Notes: a model not told the origin generated them from the sequence alone. A DNA stretch of 64,000 nucleotides from Trochalopteron elliotii (GCA_024734555.1 JANPWX010020040.1:1-64000), one strand, 5' to 3'. Shown: positions 12,451-26,527, counted from the stretch's first letter. Numbers and translations: made by a program.

Positions 12451-15400
12451 CTTAGCCTGAAGTAGTAGGATTTAAATCACAGTTAAGTCAGTAATTATAT
12501 ATTTGAATTCCTTTCAGACTCTTAGGTAAATACCATCTGGTCCTGATGATTTGTTACATTTTATCAATATGTCTAAAATCTCCACTGCTGACACTTCATT
12601 TTGAGACTGACATTCAAACACAGAGAAACAACCAAATTTCCCATCTTCACAGGGAACATGGATATGAAGAATTCATTTTTCTTTTCTGCTATGACATTAT
12701 CTTCCTTGTATGATTCTTTTACATCTTGGTCATTTGTAAATCCCATAAACTCTCTGGCAAGTTTCTTGCTTTTGATGGATATGAAAAAACTTTTTATTAT
12801 TACTTCTTTTATTTTAGAAACTTCAGCAGCTTGTTTTTCACACTAATCTTTTCATCCCATTTTTATTAAGTTTTAACATTCGACTTGTCCACAGTGAAGC
12901 CTTTTTTGCTATTTTCATTGAGTGCACATGCCTTCCACTTTTGAAAGATATTGATTTATTTCTAAACTAAACTGGAGGGGGTTACTTTGCTTTGAAGGAT
13001 GATACAAATGAAAAAATATGGGAAAAACAGGAAAAAAAAAGCAAGGGCTGTTTACTTAAATGAATGAATTTCAGAGGATAAAAAAAAGGAAATAGGAAAT
13101 AAAGGAGATTAATCATATAGTTAAATTTACACTATAGCTAATGTCAGGTTATGAAGAAAATGCTTTGTTTTGGTTTTTTGTTGTTTTGTGGGGTTTTTTT
13201 TTATTCCACTTCAGCATTTGCAGCAGCTACACCTTAGAGAAAGGACACTGTGAATGCTGTTCTCTCAGCCATAAAACTATTTCTTGAAACATTCCTGATG
13301 GCAGCTTGAACAGCCCACCTCTACATTGCAGCACTAAGATGTGTCTTGGCTACTTTACAGCATTTTACTTTATACTCTGGTTGTGTTATTCATAACATTT
13401 TTTCAATAGCTAAGAGGTCCTATAAGGGTACAGCCAGACCATCCAGTCATCAGAACTAAATTTCAGAAGAATCTAGCCTGCAATTCAAAGCTGTCAGTTT
13501 TTAAGTCCGTTTGGAAAGGCCTCTGATTTTTTAAACCTTATACAGCCATTCCCTGTCAACTGGGAGGAGTCAGGTTTGGAAGTAAAAATGAATAAATGAT
13601 TAGAGGGTATCCCTGAAGACTGAATAGAAACCTGATAATTTTATATGTTGAATTCAATTCAGTGATACAGCCTTCTAATACTGACAGCTATTGTCTGTTT
13701 ATTTAACATTTGGGTAGTGATTTGTTTGGGGCTTTTTTTTTTTAAAGTCTTGTTTTCCGCGGAAATATTTAAAACACTGCCATAAAGCTTGTCAGTACAT
13801 GCTAGCTTTATTTTAGAACTTATTTATGCTGCAAATCAAAATGGAAGTAAAAGCATAAACAACAGTTGCATATAAAAGTAGATCAAGACTTTTTCTGACA
13901 TAAGGTTCTAAAGGCACTCACCAAAATGACAACTAAATTGAACACCAAGTTTCTGAAGGTTTAAGCATCTGTGGATCCTTATATTGACACCAACTGGGAA
14001 TGCTTAGTGGCCCTTCCAAAAATCCATTCTCTTTCTGTTAATACTTGATAACAGTTTGAGGTTCCAACTGTGCAATTTGTATTTTTGAAACATTAGGGAG
14101 AGATGCTAACACAACTATCTAGTATGCCAAAATACATAACCATTTTTGCATCAATTCTATTAAAATTTTCTTTAAAAAAATCCTTTGTCTACCTCTGCTA
14201 ATGAATGTCATGGATTTGATGCCCCTACTTTACCAACCCTTTAATTCCCCACAAGATTTTTGCCTAATTCTTCCAATGGGAATGTTGCTCTGCAAGATGG
14301 TTACATTGCTCCTGTAAACCTCACTGAAAACCATACATTCCTGCTTTTACTGAACTATTTTCTGGACCTAGAATATGATGTTCTCCTTACATAATTGGAT
14401 CTGTGTCTGGGAGTGTGAGTAGGAAATGGGAGACCTGCTTGAGAAGTGGACTATGCACTGTCCTTGAAAGTACCTGTCCTTGATCACAATTATCTCCTTT
14501 CCATAGGGGAAAAATGTTTGGGTTTGGAACTTTTGGGGCAGTTAATATAACATGACAATACAACCTATTTCAATTGTAAACTGCTGGTGGTAAAAACACG
14601 CTATCATTCACACTTATATAAATGAAATCATAATGGGTGCTTTGAGTCTTTTTAGTAATAAAAAGATAAAATGTAAGATGAGGAAATTTCATTTTCTGGG
14701 GAGGTAAAAGATATCTCACTTTTAATATTTTTGTAATGAATCAGAATTAAAAAAATAGAAAAAAAATCCATGGAATGTAGCATTCAAAAATATTTCTTTA
14801 GAATAAAACATTTATTTAATCACTTTTTGACTCAACTTTTTTTTTTGCACTAAATCTGAAATGAACTGTTTCATGTTGTTTACCTTTACCTACTGAAATC
14901 TGACACTTCCAGGTAACTGACACTGATTCTACTCAATTCCATGTAAATCCTCTAACAGATTATGTTTCCATATTGCTCCAAATGATATGCAGTTGCTGAA
15001 AAATTGTGTCACTTGAAGCCTCAATTCATTATGAACAGCATATCTCATCCAGTCATAAAAGAGTATAGGTTAATCAGAGTTATACTTTCCATGATGCTCT
15101 GAAGCACACAAAAAAAGAATCTTTTAGCAAAAAATAACCCAAATCAACAGGGCAAGTGTAAAACATAACCTTCAACTGCCAGATACTCCACATTCCAGTG
15201 ATGTCTATGGTTTGTCAAAACTTCTGCTGAAGCCTTCAGATTCCTTAACATATTTCTTATGGCAGCTCTTCAGAGGTGAGGCAAATTCCTGCATATTTTC
15301 ATAGAAAACGTGTCTTATGTTCAAGCATAAACTAAAAAAACCATACACAGAATGCAAAATTCTAAAAAATGTTCTGGTAGATGATTAATTCTTGATCTTT

Positions 15401-16490
15401 ATTTACACAGTTGTATTTAAATACATGTAAGTGGTGATACAATATGAACAATCTGGATGTATAAAAAACTGATATTACTACCAGTAACAAGATGAGAGCA
15501 GTTTCGAGTTTGGAAGATGGATTAGAAAAAAGATTTTCCACCTAAATCTCTCCATTTTACTGGCAAGCCCAAGTTAATTACCCACACAGGTATGGGGCAG
15601 AATTTCTGTACAGTCCAGAACTTCTCGTTCTCAGGTTTGCCCCTGAATAACACAACAACTCCTTCTCCTATTCCTGGCATTGACCGTTGCTCCTGTAATT
15701 GCCTTCACTGTTATGAGTCTTTCTTTTTTTTTTCCTATAAAAGAAATTACAGTTTGTCTCTGTAGAAGATATAACCTGAGTAACTGCTGTACCAAAGAAA
15801 TGCAGCAGGTTTTGCAATAATATGAAGAAAAGAAGATATGCGACTTCTGAGCAATTAAATGCATTTGACACACAGGTCTATAGGAGAGCCACTTATTTTT
15901 AACTCCTTTTAGTTATTTTTCTCTAAAAATAGGGGTTTAGCCCCCCAGCTTCTCTCTGAAGAAACTTTGAGACCAGACATGACAGGACTCACGTTGTTAA
16001 GCCTGCTGGGTAACGCCAGTACAAAACGTGATGACAGAGTTACCCACAGAGAGAGCTGTCTTATTTATCTCCATGCTGGCAAACTGATGCACTCCTAGCA
16101 GTAGTAGTTTTCCCTGTAATCATTTGTATTATTATTTATAACAAATTACATGTCAAGGGCACAATGGCAGATTGGTGTATCCCATTAATTTTTTGTATGA
16201 GGGGTGGAGGCTATAAAAGGCTATTACTGTTACTAGAAATACATTGACAATTTATTTTACCTGCAAACTGAGAAGTTCTTTGCATTAAAACTTTTATGAG
16301 ACAGAACAGGAAAGAGACACACTCAGACAGACTTAAGAAATGGAAGGAGAAAAAAAGGGTAGCGGGAGACTGAGGCTTGGAGAAATGTCATATTTGGGTA
16401 TGAGTTGAAATGGTACCTTTAATTACAGTATATTTACTGAGACAAAGTTGTTTCTGCAAAAAAAACCACTATTAAATGCACATTTCCAGG
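12451..16490. other. Non-coding sequence without a recognised gene
   Basis: AT-rich unique sequence. The stretch 16060-16260 has lower-complexity AT blocks mixed with non-repetitive sequence and could be conserved regulatory DNA, but nothing in it is diagnostic. Minus-strand frames at 15631-15873 show no protein features. Confidence 0.5.
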
Positions 16491-16496
16491 AGATCT

Positions 16497-16884
16497 TGTT
16501 GCAGTGCATGATTGAGGTTTCCAAAATTGTATCTGTATTTTGTTTATTTGTCTCTAATGGTAGATTCCTTCCAAAACACCCCCACCCATAATCACCTGGT
16601 ATCACCCTGTCCTGGACCACCCCCTTCTTTCCCTCATTGGCCCAGAGTTTGCTCCTCCCAGGCTGCGACCTGGAAAAAGGGGACACAAGGGCCCAAGAGC
16701 TGTTCTGGCACATGGACTGCGCTGGAATAAACACCTTCCCAAACCAGAGCCTGCTCCCTTATTCCAAGACTTAAACCACACACAGCCAAGAGACTGAGGA
16801 ACCCACAAACTGTTTTAGTTGGTCTGGGAACAACTTCTTGGCTGATAAGTAGCTGATAAGCAGCCCAGAGAGAACCAAATTACA
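16497..16884 (+). mobile_element. Candidate solo LTR (endogenous retrovirus)
   Basis: Seen: a GC-richer block with LTR-like signals in plus order. These are a CCAAT-box-type element read as ATTGGCCC near 16637, a polyadenylation signal AATAAA at 16726-16731 in a gctggaataaacacctt context, and a following U5-like segment. The outer ends read TGTTG...TTACA, flanked by the identical hexamer AGATCT at 16491-16496 and 16885-16890, which fits a 6-bp target duplication of a class II (ERVK-like) element. Neither a primer-binding site, a polypurine tract nor internal coding sequence adjoins it. Known: solo LTRs arise by recombination between the two LTRs of a provirus. The identity as an LTR is fairly firm, but the exact ends are less so because the hexamer was found by searching many TG/CA pairs. 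Confidence 0.65.
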
Positions 16885-17191
16885 AGATCTTCTGATGAAT
16901 ATTTAGTTCAAGGTAGTCTACCAATGACACCAGTAGATGACATATTTTTTTAAGAGGATGATGTAACATTCTCTGCAAGGAGACGTAGTAGGTTGTTGGT
17001 TTCAAGCTTTATGCAAGAGTTATTCTTTGAGATTCATGGAAGGAATGTATCCTGAACAAGGAGAAGGGGAGGCAGAGGCAGTTCAGAACAAAGGTTAAGC
17101 ATCATAATGAGATTAATAAGCAATTGAGCTCAAGAGAAGAAAAATGTGAAAATATTTGTGAAAGAAGTAGGGGGAGGAAGAATGGAAGCTT

Positions 17192-17292
17192 GAACTCTGT
17201 GGCCTGTGTTCACACAAGATGATTGTAATTGTCCTTTCTGGCCTTAAAAATCCATGAATCTATGAATGAATGAATGAATCTATGATTCTGGG
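17192..17292 (+). mobile_element. Old CR1 LINE 3' end (reptile-type tail)
   Basis: The order ctctgtggcctgtgtt, then agatgattgtaattgtcctttctggcctt, then repeated tctatgaa/tgaatgaatc/tctatgattc matches the 3' tail of the old CR1 family shared with turtles and crocodilians, ending in its short terminal repeat. The terminal repeat has grown into a small TGAA array at 17264-17279. This is likely the same family as the larger copy at 38690-39850. Confidence 0.8.
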
Positions 17293-20200
17293 ACAAAAGC
17301 CGAGAGAGGGTTCAAAGATTGCAAGTCCAAAGTCAAACTCATCAGTGGAGACTTATGAAAAGACATGATTGATGACAAACCTTGTCCTTAGATTGTACGT
17401 GAGGCTACTGCTTTTTAAAAGTGACACTTGTCACTTTTCTGTCTCAGCAGGAGGAGAAGAAAAACATATATATAATCTTTGTCAACATCAATTTTTCTTT
17501 CAGGTTTATTGCAATCATAAACTGTACTGCACAATGAAAAAATACAGTGTCACCTTGGGTCCATCAAACTTGACACTAAGAGGTTAAATGGATTTCTTAG
17601 CTTAGCTGGATCCAAAGAGGAAGAGCACCTGCAGAATACAAGCTGCACAGAGTAACACTCTCCTTTCTTTTCTTTTTCTTGCAATTGGAGACAAAGTTTA
17701 CAGACAAACAATGGACAATGCATTGAGCTCAGCAGCACAAAGGTAATTGTATCAATAAGTTTTCAAAGATTTGAAGGTTCTTTCAGCAGGTGATTTGCAG
17801 TGCTAAGCATTATGGCTCCGAAGAGATACACAGATTGGAAGTTGGTACATATGAGGCAGTGAGCCACTCAGCTGTATTATTTGCACCAAATTGGGTGGAG
17901 TTGTCCTCACTGAGCCTTCTTTTAACCTGCTAGACTAAGCATTTCCTTTTTCCTCTTCATTTTCAAACCCAGTCTTATTACATCTCTTTCTCTTTTTCTC
18001 CTTTATCACTCCCTTGGCTGTGCTGCTGCACTTGACTGTTCTTTTAAAATTCTGCAACTGCACAGATTTAAGACAAGAACAGTGAGACAAGAATGGGCTG
18101 TTTATGTGTATATTGGAACTGCTAAGAAACTTTACAAATTTTTGTTTGTTTTTCTTCATAAAGTAAAAGAAACAAAACCAAAAAAAACCCAAACAAAAAG
18201 CCTGAATGCTTCTGGCTTTAAGACATAGAATGTCTTGCATTGTGCTCTCCCTGCTCCTTTCTGGAGGGAAACCAGTCAGATTTATACTGGCTTGGAGAAA
18301 GTAGATACTGGGAAAATTTCTGCTGAATGGAAAGTCATGAGTTTATAATGAATAATAATAATAATTTTTAAAAAATTACAAGTTTATATCACTGATAAAA
18401 TAGCTAGAGTGTTCATTTGCTTGTTTAAAATATTTTAGAGAGAATAGAGGGAAAACACTAATAGAACCTTGTAAGTATGTAGCTGAATGAGTTTGCATTC
18501 ATTTAACCTTGTACTGCATAGAAAGGAAAATGGGGGGGAAAGAAAGCCCTCTGCAATTAGGAAGTTGGTTCCCATGGCATTTGTGAGCTCCAGTCTGAGC
18601 TCTGTACTAGGATCTATATACACTTCCATTCACCTTTTGAAAGGTCAGGCATGCTATGAAAACTAAACACCTAAAGTGCATATGCCACTCCACTCCTGCA
18701 AATGACTGCTTATGAATCTGGAAGGTGGATGGAACAAAGGGTTTGCAGGATTTGCATGTTCTATAAAAGCTGGGCCACATGTGAAGGAGAAGCACTCAAA
18801 AGCAGAAATTACCCCTGCTTCTGCCTTTGTATACAATTAACAAGGCGCATGAAAATTAAGCACTGGAAAGGTAACAAAAAAATTCCCTGCCTTTACCAGG
18901 CTGTAATAGAAAGATGTTTTTTGCAATAGTGTCTCTGTTACTTTGTTCTACAGTAAAGGCACAGCTTATTAACTGATGTTAAAGAAAAAGCGAGTCCAAA
19001 TTTATACCAGAAAAACACTAAGTAAGGAATCGAGAGGATGAGAGATGTTAAAAAATCCACAGGTGTTTGAAGTTGAATCTAAAATGAAGTTTCATGACAA
19101 AACTAGCCAGATGTTAATGCTCATCTCAAGCTTTGTACTACAGAATTAAATAAAAGACAAAACAGGAAAATCGAAAAACAGCCAGTGAGATGCCAGTGCT
19201 TGTAGTTATGTCTATTCAAAAGAGGTTTTAAAACTGAGTTTGCATTTTGGCATTAAAACATTGAATTTTGTCCTCTTTTTACTTTAAATGCTACGTACAT
19301 TAAAAACCAGCAACATTCTTCTATCCTGCCTAGTATGGGAAATGTTTGGCAACAGTGAAAAGCCTAGGAGCATCTTCATCCAGATATTCCTCTTACAGAA
19401 GTCTGAAATCTCACCAGGTGCCTTACCTTAGTCTTCCTCTTACTTCTTTAGGCCTTTAGTGCAGAGGAGAATATTATCTTAAAGAAAAAAGTTTCAATAG
19501 ATTCTTCTTAGTTGGAATAATTCCTACCACAAGGCAAGAATTTGTGATTTTCCTACAGTTGCTTAGTTTTGTCTCAACTATTTGGCTTTTGCCAAAGGCT
19601 CTGCTTTTTCAACACTTAAAAACAATCCTTTAATTCATTTTCTGGGAACCCTCTCTGGAGTCTGTGAAAGATGAGGAGTCTTGAGGACTAATAGCCCAGG
19701 ATCTGATCTGCAGCAGGCACTGTTTATCACAGACAGCACTGTAGAAACTTGTCCCACAACTCGCCGGGTGGGTGGTGCTCGCTGGCACCAACAGCAGGGG
19801 AGGGGTGGCAAATGCACCGGGGCAGCGAGCACGTCAATGTGCATTTATGCTAATGTGTGTGTTCATGTGTGCAGATGGCTATATCGTGGAGTTCTGCTAG
19901 CAACTGAAATGTGATCTCACTTTGGGTATTTGCAATGTTGATTTTTGCAGTGTTGGTTCTTCGTGCTAAGCAACATGAAAAACTTAAGCTACAGAGGTTT
20001 ATTTAGCAAGACTGTGAGACTGAAAGTGAACAAGGAGCTTCATGATTTTGACATATAATTCTTCAGATATGATCAAAGAACTCGATTTACTGGAAGTCCT
20101 ACTAAGTGTCAGAAAAAACAATTTAAAGTATTGGAGCTGTCGACAGGATGACACTTTCATTTTGAGGCAACTTTCAAGGTTTTGAAACTTTTTCATTTTC

Positions 20201-20454
20201 CACTTAGGAAAAAGTGTTGGAACTTATATTTTCCTAATGAATGTGTTGGAGTTTGGTTTCATGTCAAAAGGAACTTAAGCATCCATTTCTCTCTTTCAAA
20301 GGAAAAATAAAAGAGATTAATTGAAAAATGAAATTTATTAGGAACAAAACTGTACTGCAACCAATGTGTTTTTATGTAATTCTCCCGTTTTAACAAATAG
20401 CATAGTAGGGCACAATTTAACTTACATAACTTAATTGAACTTCACTGAATTTCT
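17293..20454. other. Non-coding sequence; GC-rich patch near 19.7 kb
   Basis: No gene recognised. The segment 19640-19860 is markedly more GC-rich than its surroundings and contains several CpG (ctcgccgggtgg, caccggggcagcgagcacg). It could be a decayed LTR or a small CpG-containing element, but I could not find LTR ends, a target duplication or a coding frame with known features. Confidence 0.45.
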
Positions 20455-20945
20455 AACGAGGTAGATTCCACCACTTCTCTGTGAAACCTATTCCAGCATT
20501 TTACTGTTCTCATAGCAAAAAGGTTTTCCACTTTCCTCCATAAATCCAATTTTTCAGTACTTTAACCCCCCTGCTTGGTGGTCCTGCTCCAGATTCTATT
20601 TTTTCAAAGCAAAAATTACACCACGGAGCAAATTAAAACTGAACACAATGTTCCTGGTGTATCCAAACAAGAGCTGGCCAGAGTGGAATAATCACACCCC
20701 TTCATCTGCTGGCTATGTTGTTGCTCATGGATCTCAGGAAACAGCTTTTTCTTTATAGTTACAAGAGCATTCTGCAGATTTATGATAAATTTAATCTCCC
20801 TCAGGACTCAAAGATCCCTCCAGCAAAGATGCATCTGACCAAGGCAGACCCCTGCCTGTTCTGCTCTTGTTTCTGTCATATCCACCAGGATTTTGCACTC
20901 ATCACATGTTAAAGATTCTGCAGGTTCTGTTGGCCCAAGCTTGTT
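20455..20945 (-). mobile_element. Decayed CR1 LINE fragment
   Basis: The plus strand follows antisense CR1 in order: ttccaccacttctctgtgaaacctattccag, a tail of the ORF2 region, aactgaacacaatgttcctggtgt, then gctgg..atgttgttgctcatgg, and gcactcatcacatgttaaagattctgcaggttctgt near 20896-20930. Divergence and indels are high, and no open frame of length survives on the minus strand. Both ends are indistinct. This is an old 5'-truncated copy. Confidence 0.7.
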
Positions 20946-23900
20946 TGTATTCTACTTGCAAAGTTTCTTTCCTCAAAGCAGTAGTGCTTCAAATGTCTGT
21001 GACCTGTGTGGGTGAAGGTATTTACAAATACAAGATATCATTGTTAAAAATGACATTTAGTACAGTTAATTTGTCACATATATCTCACACATGAAAGTCT
21101 CTGAGACACTTTTAAAGGATTCCTAGCAAACTGTGATATTTCTACAGATATAGGTAGTAAGATACATCTTGTGCTCTGTGAAGACCATGTATGTAAAATG
21201 AGTTTAAGTTTTAAATCTGTCCAGTTCCATTCAGAACCACAAACTGGGAGCTCCTGAGCCAGTCACTGCCTCTTTACCTCTTTGTTAGACACAGCTATTT
21301 TTAACTTAAAACAATGACATCATCCTCTGATCTTTTCTCCTCCACAAACCTCATGTAGTGTCCCCCAGTTCAAACTGATCTCTGCTTCTAACTCTTGTTC
21401 TGTAGCTGGAAAGTGTGGGGATGATGAGGGTGTTAGATCTGCCAGCCCAAAGAGGACTCACTCTACCTTTTCATAATCCCCAGCTAAGAGTTGTGAGAAG
21501 TGCAGGGAGTGTTACTTTTCTTGCTGATTTTTTTCCTGGATTACTTAAAGAACTACATCTTCGCTCTGTGGGTGTGCTAGCATGAAAATACAGCCCCAAA
21601 AAGCAGACTCCAGAAGCATACAAATAGGAACAATCTCCTTTCAAAATAAATAATTTGCAACTAGAAAATATGTTTTAGTCAAATGTGTCATGATTTTGAC
21701 AATTTTTCTTTTGTTTTTCCCAAATTGCATTACAAACTGAACAAGCACCTCATGTTGAGAGCCACAATAAAATATTTCATTTGAAAGTGTAAACTTGACT
21801 TCAAATTGCATGTAAAATGGACAGTTATTTCAAAATGAACTGCAATTTGGCACATCACAGTTGGACAGGCTGAAATGTCAAAAATGGTTTTACTTGCTGC
21901 ATTTGCTTCTTATACAAATATAGAAATTTCTTTCTGGGGTGCTGCCCTAAATTGGTTTCTAAAAACAAGCTCAAAAGAACCCCAAAACATTTTTTTCTTA
22001 AGTTTTCAGTGATTTCAGCTCAGTCCCAGTTTGGAATGAAAAGTAAAAATGTCAAAGATTGGAAAATCAAAACATTGAGATGTGGATTTTTTTGTTTTCT
22101 TTTGGTTTTTTAGGATCAGTTTTAATATGTGTATATACCAAAAGGCTTCAAAACAATAGTTTTTCATTTTGAAAACCCAAATGACCTATAAGAGTTTTGC
22201 AAAAATAAAAAATTCTTCATGTTTGATGTTTACGTATTCTTTTACATCATAATGTTTGGGGGGTTTCTTAGATTTTACAGATGTTGTTTGGAGTATTACC
22301 ATCAATGGTTATGCCAAGGAAACCACAATTTGTTCCTTCTGTGTTTCTGTTAAGCACAGAGATATAAACACAACCTGTCCAATCTGTGTTTCTTGTATGA
22401 GGTCTGTCCTTCCCTCAAAACACCAACTCTGTATGTATATAACTCTTTATTTATATATGTATATAATATTCAAGCATGAGTTTTTAAATCAATATTAATA
22501 TATTAATCTTTAAAAATTATGGAGAACTCATTAACAAAACCAAAATTTATTGCATCATACAAATTAGTCTTAATAAATTACATTAGCTATCCTTATAGTC
22601 CCAAATGTCAGCATCTACAGTGTATATCTATTACTGCAACCTGTGTAAATATCCAGGAAATAATGTATTTTCTCTGTTTACTTTTCCTTAGGATAAACAG
22701 CAAAACAGTAAAAAGAGGCTAAGACACAACAGGGGATGCAAAACAGACAAGCTGCAACAGCCTACATGGGAGAATATTACAGAATTACAGTTGTTGCAAT
22801 GGCTACCAGCTGTGCATCTGGAATAAACAGGTTTGGAGCCAAGGAGTTTTTAATACAGGGAAAAGTTTGCCTCAGATGCTCACTCCTTTACATTTTTATT
22901 TCAGTCTTTACTTCTAATGTTTTAAAGCAGAATATTCCAAAACCCCTAGTTATTTCTGTTGTTGTTCTTGTTGACTGCTCTGTCAAAAGCTGCAGGCAGG
23001 TAGAGGCATATTAAAATTTTTGTTACTAATATTTCAGTTCACTGCATTTGATCACTGAGGATTATCCGCCTGCTTGCTTTGTGCTGCTTTGGCAATGATA
23101 GGGAGAGAAGAATGTTGGATGTATGAGCTCTGCAATTGTCCCTTTACTTCTATTGATCCTTACAAAAAACACGCAAACACACAAGGCATTTCACTATGCC
23201 AGGTTTCACATGTCTTGACCCTAGAAGTTAAAGAATTTTTCTCTTTTTACATTTGAGGGGATGTGTTTACTCATGTGGACATCTCCACTGTTAAGACATA
23301 GTCAGCCTCCAGAGCACCATCCCTTTTATGCAGTGGAGGAGACTATGAACACTGAAAACAAGAGTTTTCAGTTAAATTAGTGTGTTCAGGAATCTATTTT
23401 CATACACATGATAGCAACTGACAGCACACTTGGATGGCATAATAACTGTAATTCTGTCATTTTATCACTTCTGAGGGCTTGACTTTGCATACCTCCTCAT
23501 GGCAGGGAATGGAAAAGAGTACAGAAAGCACAAAGAGGGAGAAAAATCCCACCAGCAAACAAACTCAGAAATGTGATTATGCTGTGTGTATGCTGACAGT
23601 CTCACAGCTCACACAGCCCTTGAGAGCTTGAATAGAGCTGGGACAGTTTAGGAATTTTCTAAAAGTCACATGTTTGCCAGTAGCTTTTGATTTGCAACTC
23701 TTTACTCATCCAGACTTTCATCTGTTCAGTGTGCACCCCAGTTGCCACCTGAGTTTAATGACTCAGTTGTTTTTCTTACGAAAATATAATGTTTTGGCAA
23801 AAATTCTGAATATCTGGAGCTCTTCTGGGGGGTACACAGGACAGACATTCTAATCCAGGAATTTGGAAGCATCTTGAGTTTCCCTGATCACTGTCTTTGA

Positions 23901-26359
23901 AAGCCAGAACAACACAAGGTTGGGACAATTTATATTTTGATTGCTTTGAAGAAGAATGAAAACCCCTAAAACTTTAGATTTCTTTCCAGAAAAAGTCTCT
24001 GCATGTGAGCATATTCCACCAGAGAAAAACCTTTGTGGATATTTTGTCCTCAGTAGGACCAGATCTATCCCACACCTGATATGAACAAGATTATTACATC
24101 CTAAGATGTTATCACTATATTGATATTAAATCTAACACACTTTTTTTTTTTTTTAACTAGAAAGCAAAAGAGTCATCAACAATTTCCTTAGTAATATTTT
24201 ATCTATTTTCCCCAAATTTCCTCTCCCAATCAAAGATGGTGAATCTTTCAGACCCTACATCTTTTCAGGAGATAAGTCAAATTACATTGAATTTATCAGA
24301 ATCAGATGATTTTTTAAGTTACTCTCAGAAGCAAGATTGGAAAACTAATACCTGACTTGCACCCCAGGCTGACTACAATAGCTGAGGTCTGCTTTCATTC
24401 TACAAGCCATCAGGTCTCTGTCCTTCAGCTGTTGTTGGTTATGGCTTACAGCTGTGTTCCTAGAACTAATCTGTGAAAATAAGCATTCTTTAGTTTTTTC
24501 CCTTTCTCTCTTTAAAGACTTGGACGACTCAGATAATTTCCTGGCATTCCTTAGTAGCCCTTTCTTTAATGAGAAAATCAGCTGGCTGTATAGCTTTTTT
24601 TCAGTGTATACTGCCAGCTAATGGCAACTTTATTAGGTATCTGCAGTGAGATGATGAGCCACCTGGGAGTATTAACACCTGGATTTACAGTCACAATGGT
24701 AGAGCATATTGAAGTCCTTCACTACACTGAATTACTCAATAATAGCTTTTGGAAACATAAATAATCAAGAAGCATCATTTTTGAAGATAAAAGTCAGGAA
24801 CATGTCTGGCTAATTGACCATGATGGAGTTATAATAGTGAAATACTGCACACTTTTGGAGTAAAGCTCTCTACCATGCTGCCTCTATCTGAAGCATTGAG
24901 GGCTGGCAACTCTACAGAAGTTTATGTATAGTGACTCTTGCCCATTGCTCCTGCCAATAAGATGCACATCAGATTTTTACATTGGTCTAATCTATTGCAA
25001 TAAATTCTGTCTCTAAGAAAAACAGAGATAATGTTAAACAGGAGGACTCCAAACAAGATTGCTAATTCAGTTTGCATCAAAATCCAGGAAAGGTCAGATC
25101 CTGGTAGCAACAGAATTTTCCATCCTGTTTTTTCTATATTTAGTTAAGAAAGTGTTGAGGTCTATTTGTGTATTTCAATTATTTTAACTCCACCTGATTA
25201 AGAAAATGCTCTAAGTTACATACAGATATAACTGCTGAAGAGACTTAAGTGTGAGCTTTACAGCTTGGCTGAGTTGAGACATATATTTACTCAAGTTACT
25301 TCAGAGGATTCAAGGCAGTGGCAAAATGCAAAATATAAAACTATAAAAGTCTCTCTGAATATATGACTACATTTTAGTTCTAAATTGTATTTGCCTGTGC
25401 AATGGTTTTCAAATGGAAGTTTCTGTTGTTTGCTTGCTGTTGTTTAGATTCATTTTTTTGGCTTTGAGTTTGATTTTTTTTGGAGGGTGAATCCTTCCAT
25501 ATTTTTCTTTGATTTTCATTTCCAAATATTTCTCAGGAAAAAAAGTTGTCAGAATATCCCTATGCAATCTATTAATGTATATAAATGATAAGTTTACCTC
25601 AGTCAAACTGTAAATATTTCTGAGGGAAAAAAATTCCTGAAGTTGTGGGTTTTTTTGTTTTATAAATCTCTATGGACATTTTTTCTCTAAATGCCAACAT
25701 TTATGAATCAAAAAAAAAAAATTAAAACCCTACACCAACAAAAGATATTTAAACTTCTGGGAGTGTAACAAGCTTCTCAACAAACAAACACTGGAGAAAT
25801 TATTTCAGTTACAGTTTTCAAATAGAAGCCACAAGATTTTACTTGCTGCCTCTTGCAATTAGCTGGTGAGGTACTGAATCACTTCTCTGTCTCTCCCCAA
25901 CCCAAAGAGTATTTATTTATTCATACAAAGTGAAACAGCTTCACCAGAACAAAGTCAAGAAGCCCAGGCTGCAGTACCTTATAGTCTGGTGGTTTAAAGC
26001 TCAGTGCTGCAGGTTCCTGTTTTTCCTTCTCTGCACCAGGGAGACAGAAGGCTCAGGTGCTCACCATGCAGGTGACAGCCCATGATTTCAGGGCTCCATG
26101 CATCTTGCGTGGCCCAGAATCCCTTCCTCTCACCAGGGCTCTCACGCCCCTCCTGACCCAGCTGTGGGACTGAGCCCTGCAGATGAAACAGCAGCTCTAT
26201 CACTTCACCACAAAAATCTGACTTTGGTCCAGCAGCTCATGTTCCTGGAAGCTCATTTATTATGTAACACAGGCTCAATAAATTAAGTATGATTTGATCT
26301 CCCTTCCTCTCACAGCTTTTAAAATGCATCCTCTCATGCTGCTGGAATGTTCTGGAGCC
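20946..26359. other. Non-coding sequence without a recognised gene
   Basis: Mostly AT-rich unique sequence. Plus-strand frames at 22256-22498, 22519-22722 and 22736-23014 lack domains or splice context. The stretch 24590-24850 is low in repeats and reads like possible conserved DNA. The segment 25990-26220 is more GC-rich with no assignable identity. Confidence 0.5.
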
Positions 26360-26527
26360 ACAGAAGGAATTCTTCCCTGTCAGGATAGTGATGATATGGT
26401 ACAGGTTGCCCAGAGAAGCAGTGGCTGACCCATCCATGGGAGTACTCAAAACCAAGTTTGGTGGGGCTTGGAGCAACTTGGGGTAGTGGAAGGTATCCCT
26501 GCCAGTGGAAAGGAGGTTGTAACTTCA
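26360..26527 (+). mobile_element. CR1 LINE fragment (near 3' end)
   Basis: Seen on the plus strand in CR1 order: aaggaattcttccctgtcagg, a variant of the cacaggttgcccagagaagcagtgg block, tccatgggagtactcaa, then gggcttggagcaacttggggtagtggaaggtatccctgcc. Family resemblance stops near 26527, before the terminal repeat, so the copy lacks its last ~60 bases, through deletion or strong decay. Bird-type subfamily, moderately diverged. Confidence 0.87.

Noticed and set aside
11888..12460. Reading frames of up to 190 codons across the first gap
   Set aside because: Most codons are N, and the rest translate a pyrimidine repeat.
22736..23014. 92-codon plus-strand frame
   Set aside because: The second half is a hydrophobic AT-driven run, and nothing in it resembles a known protein.
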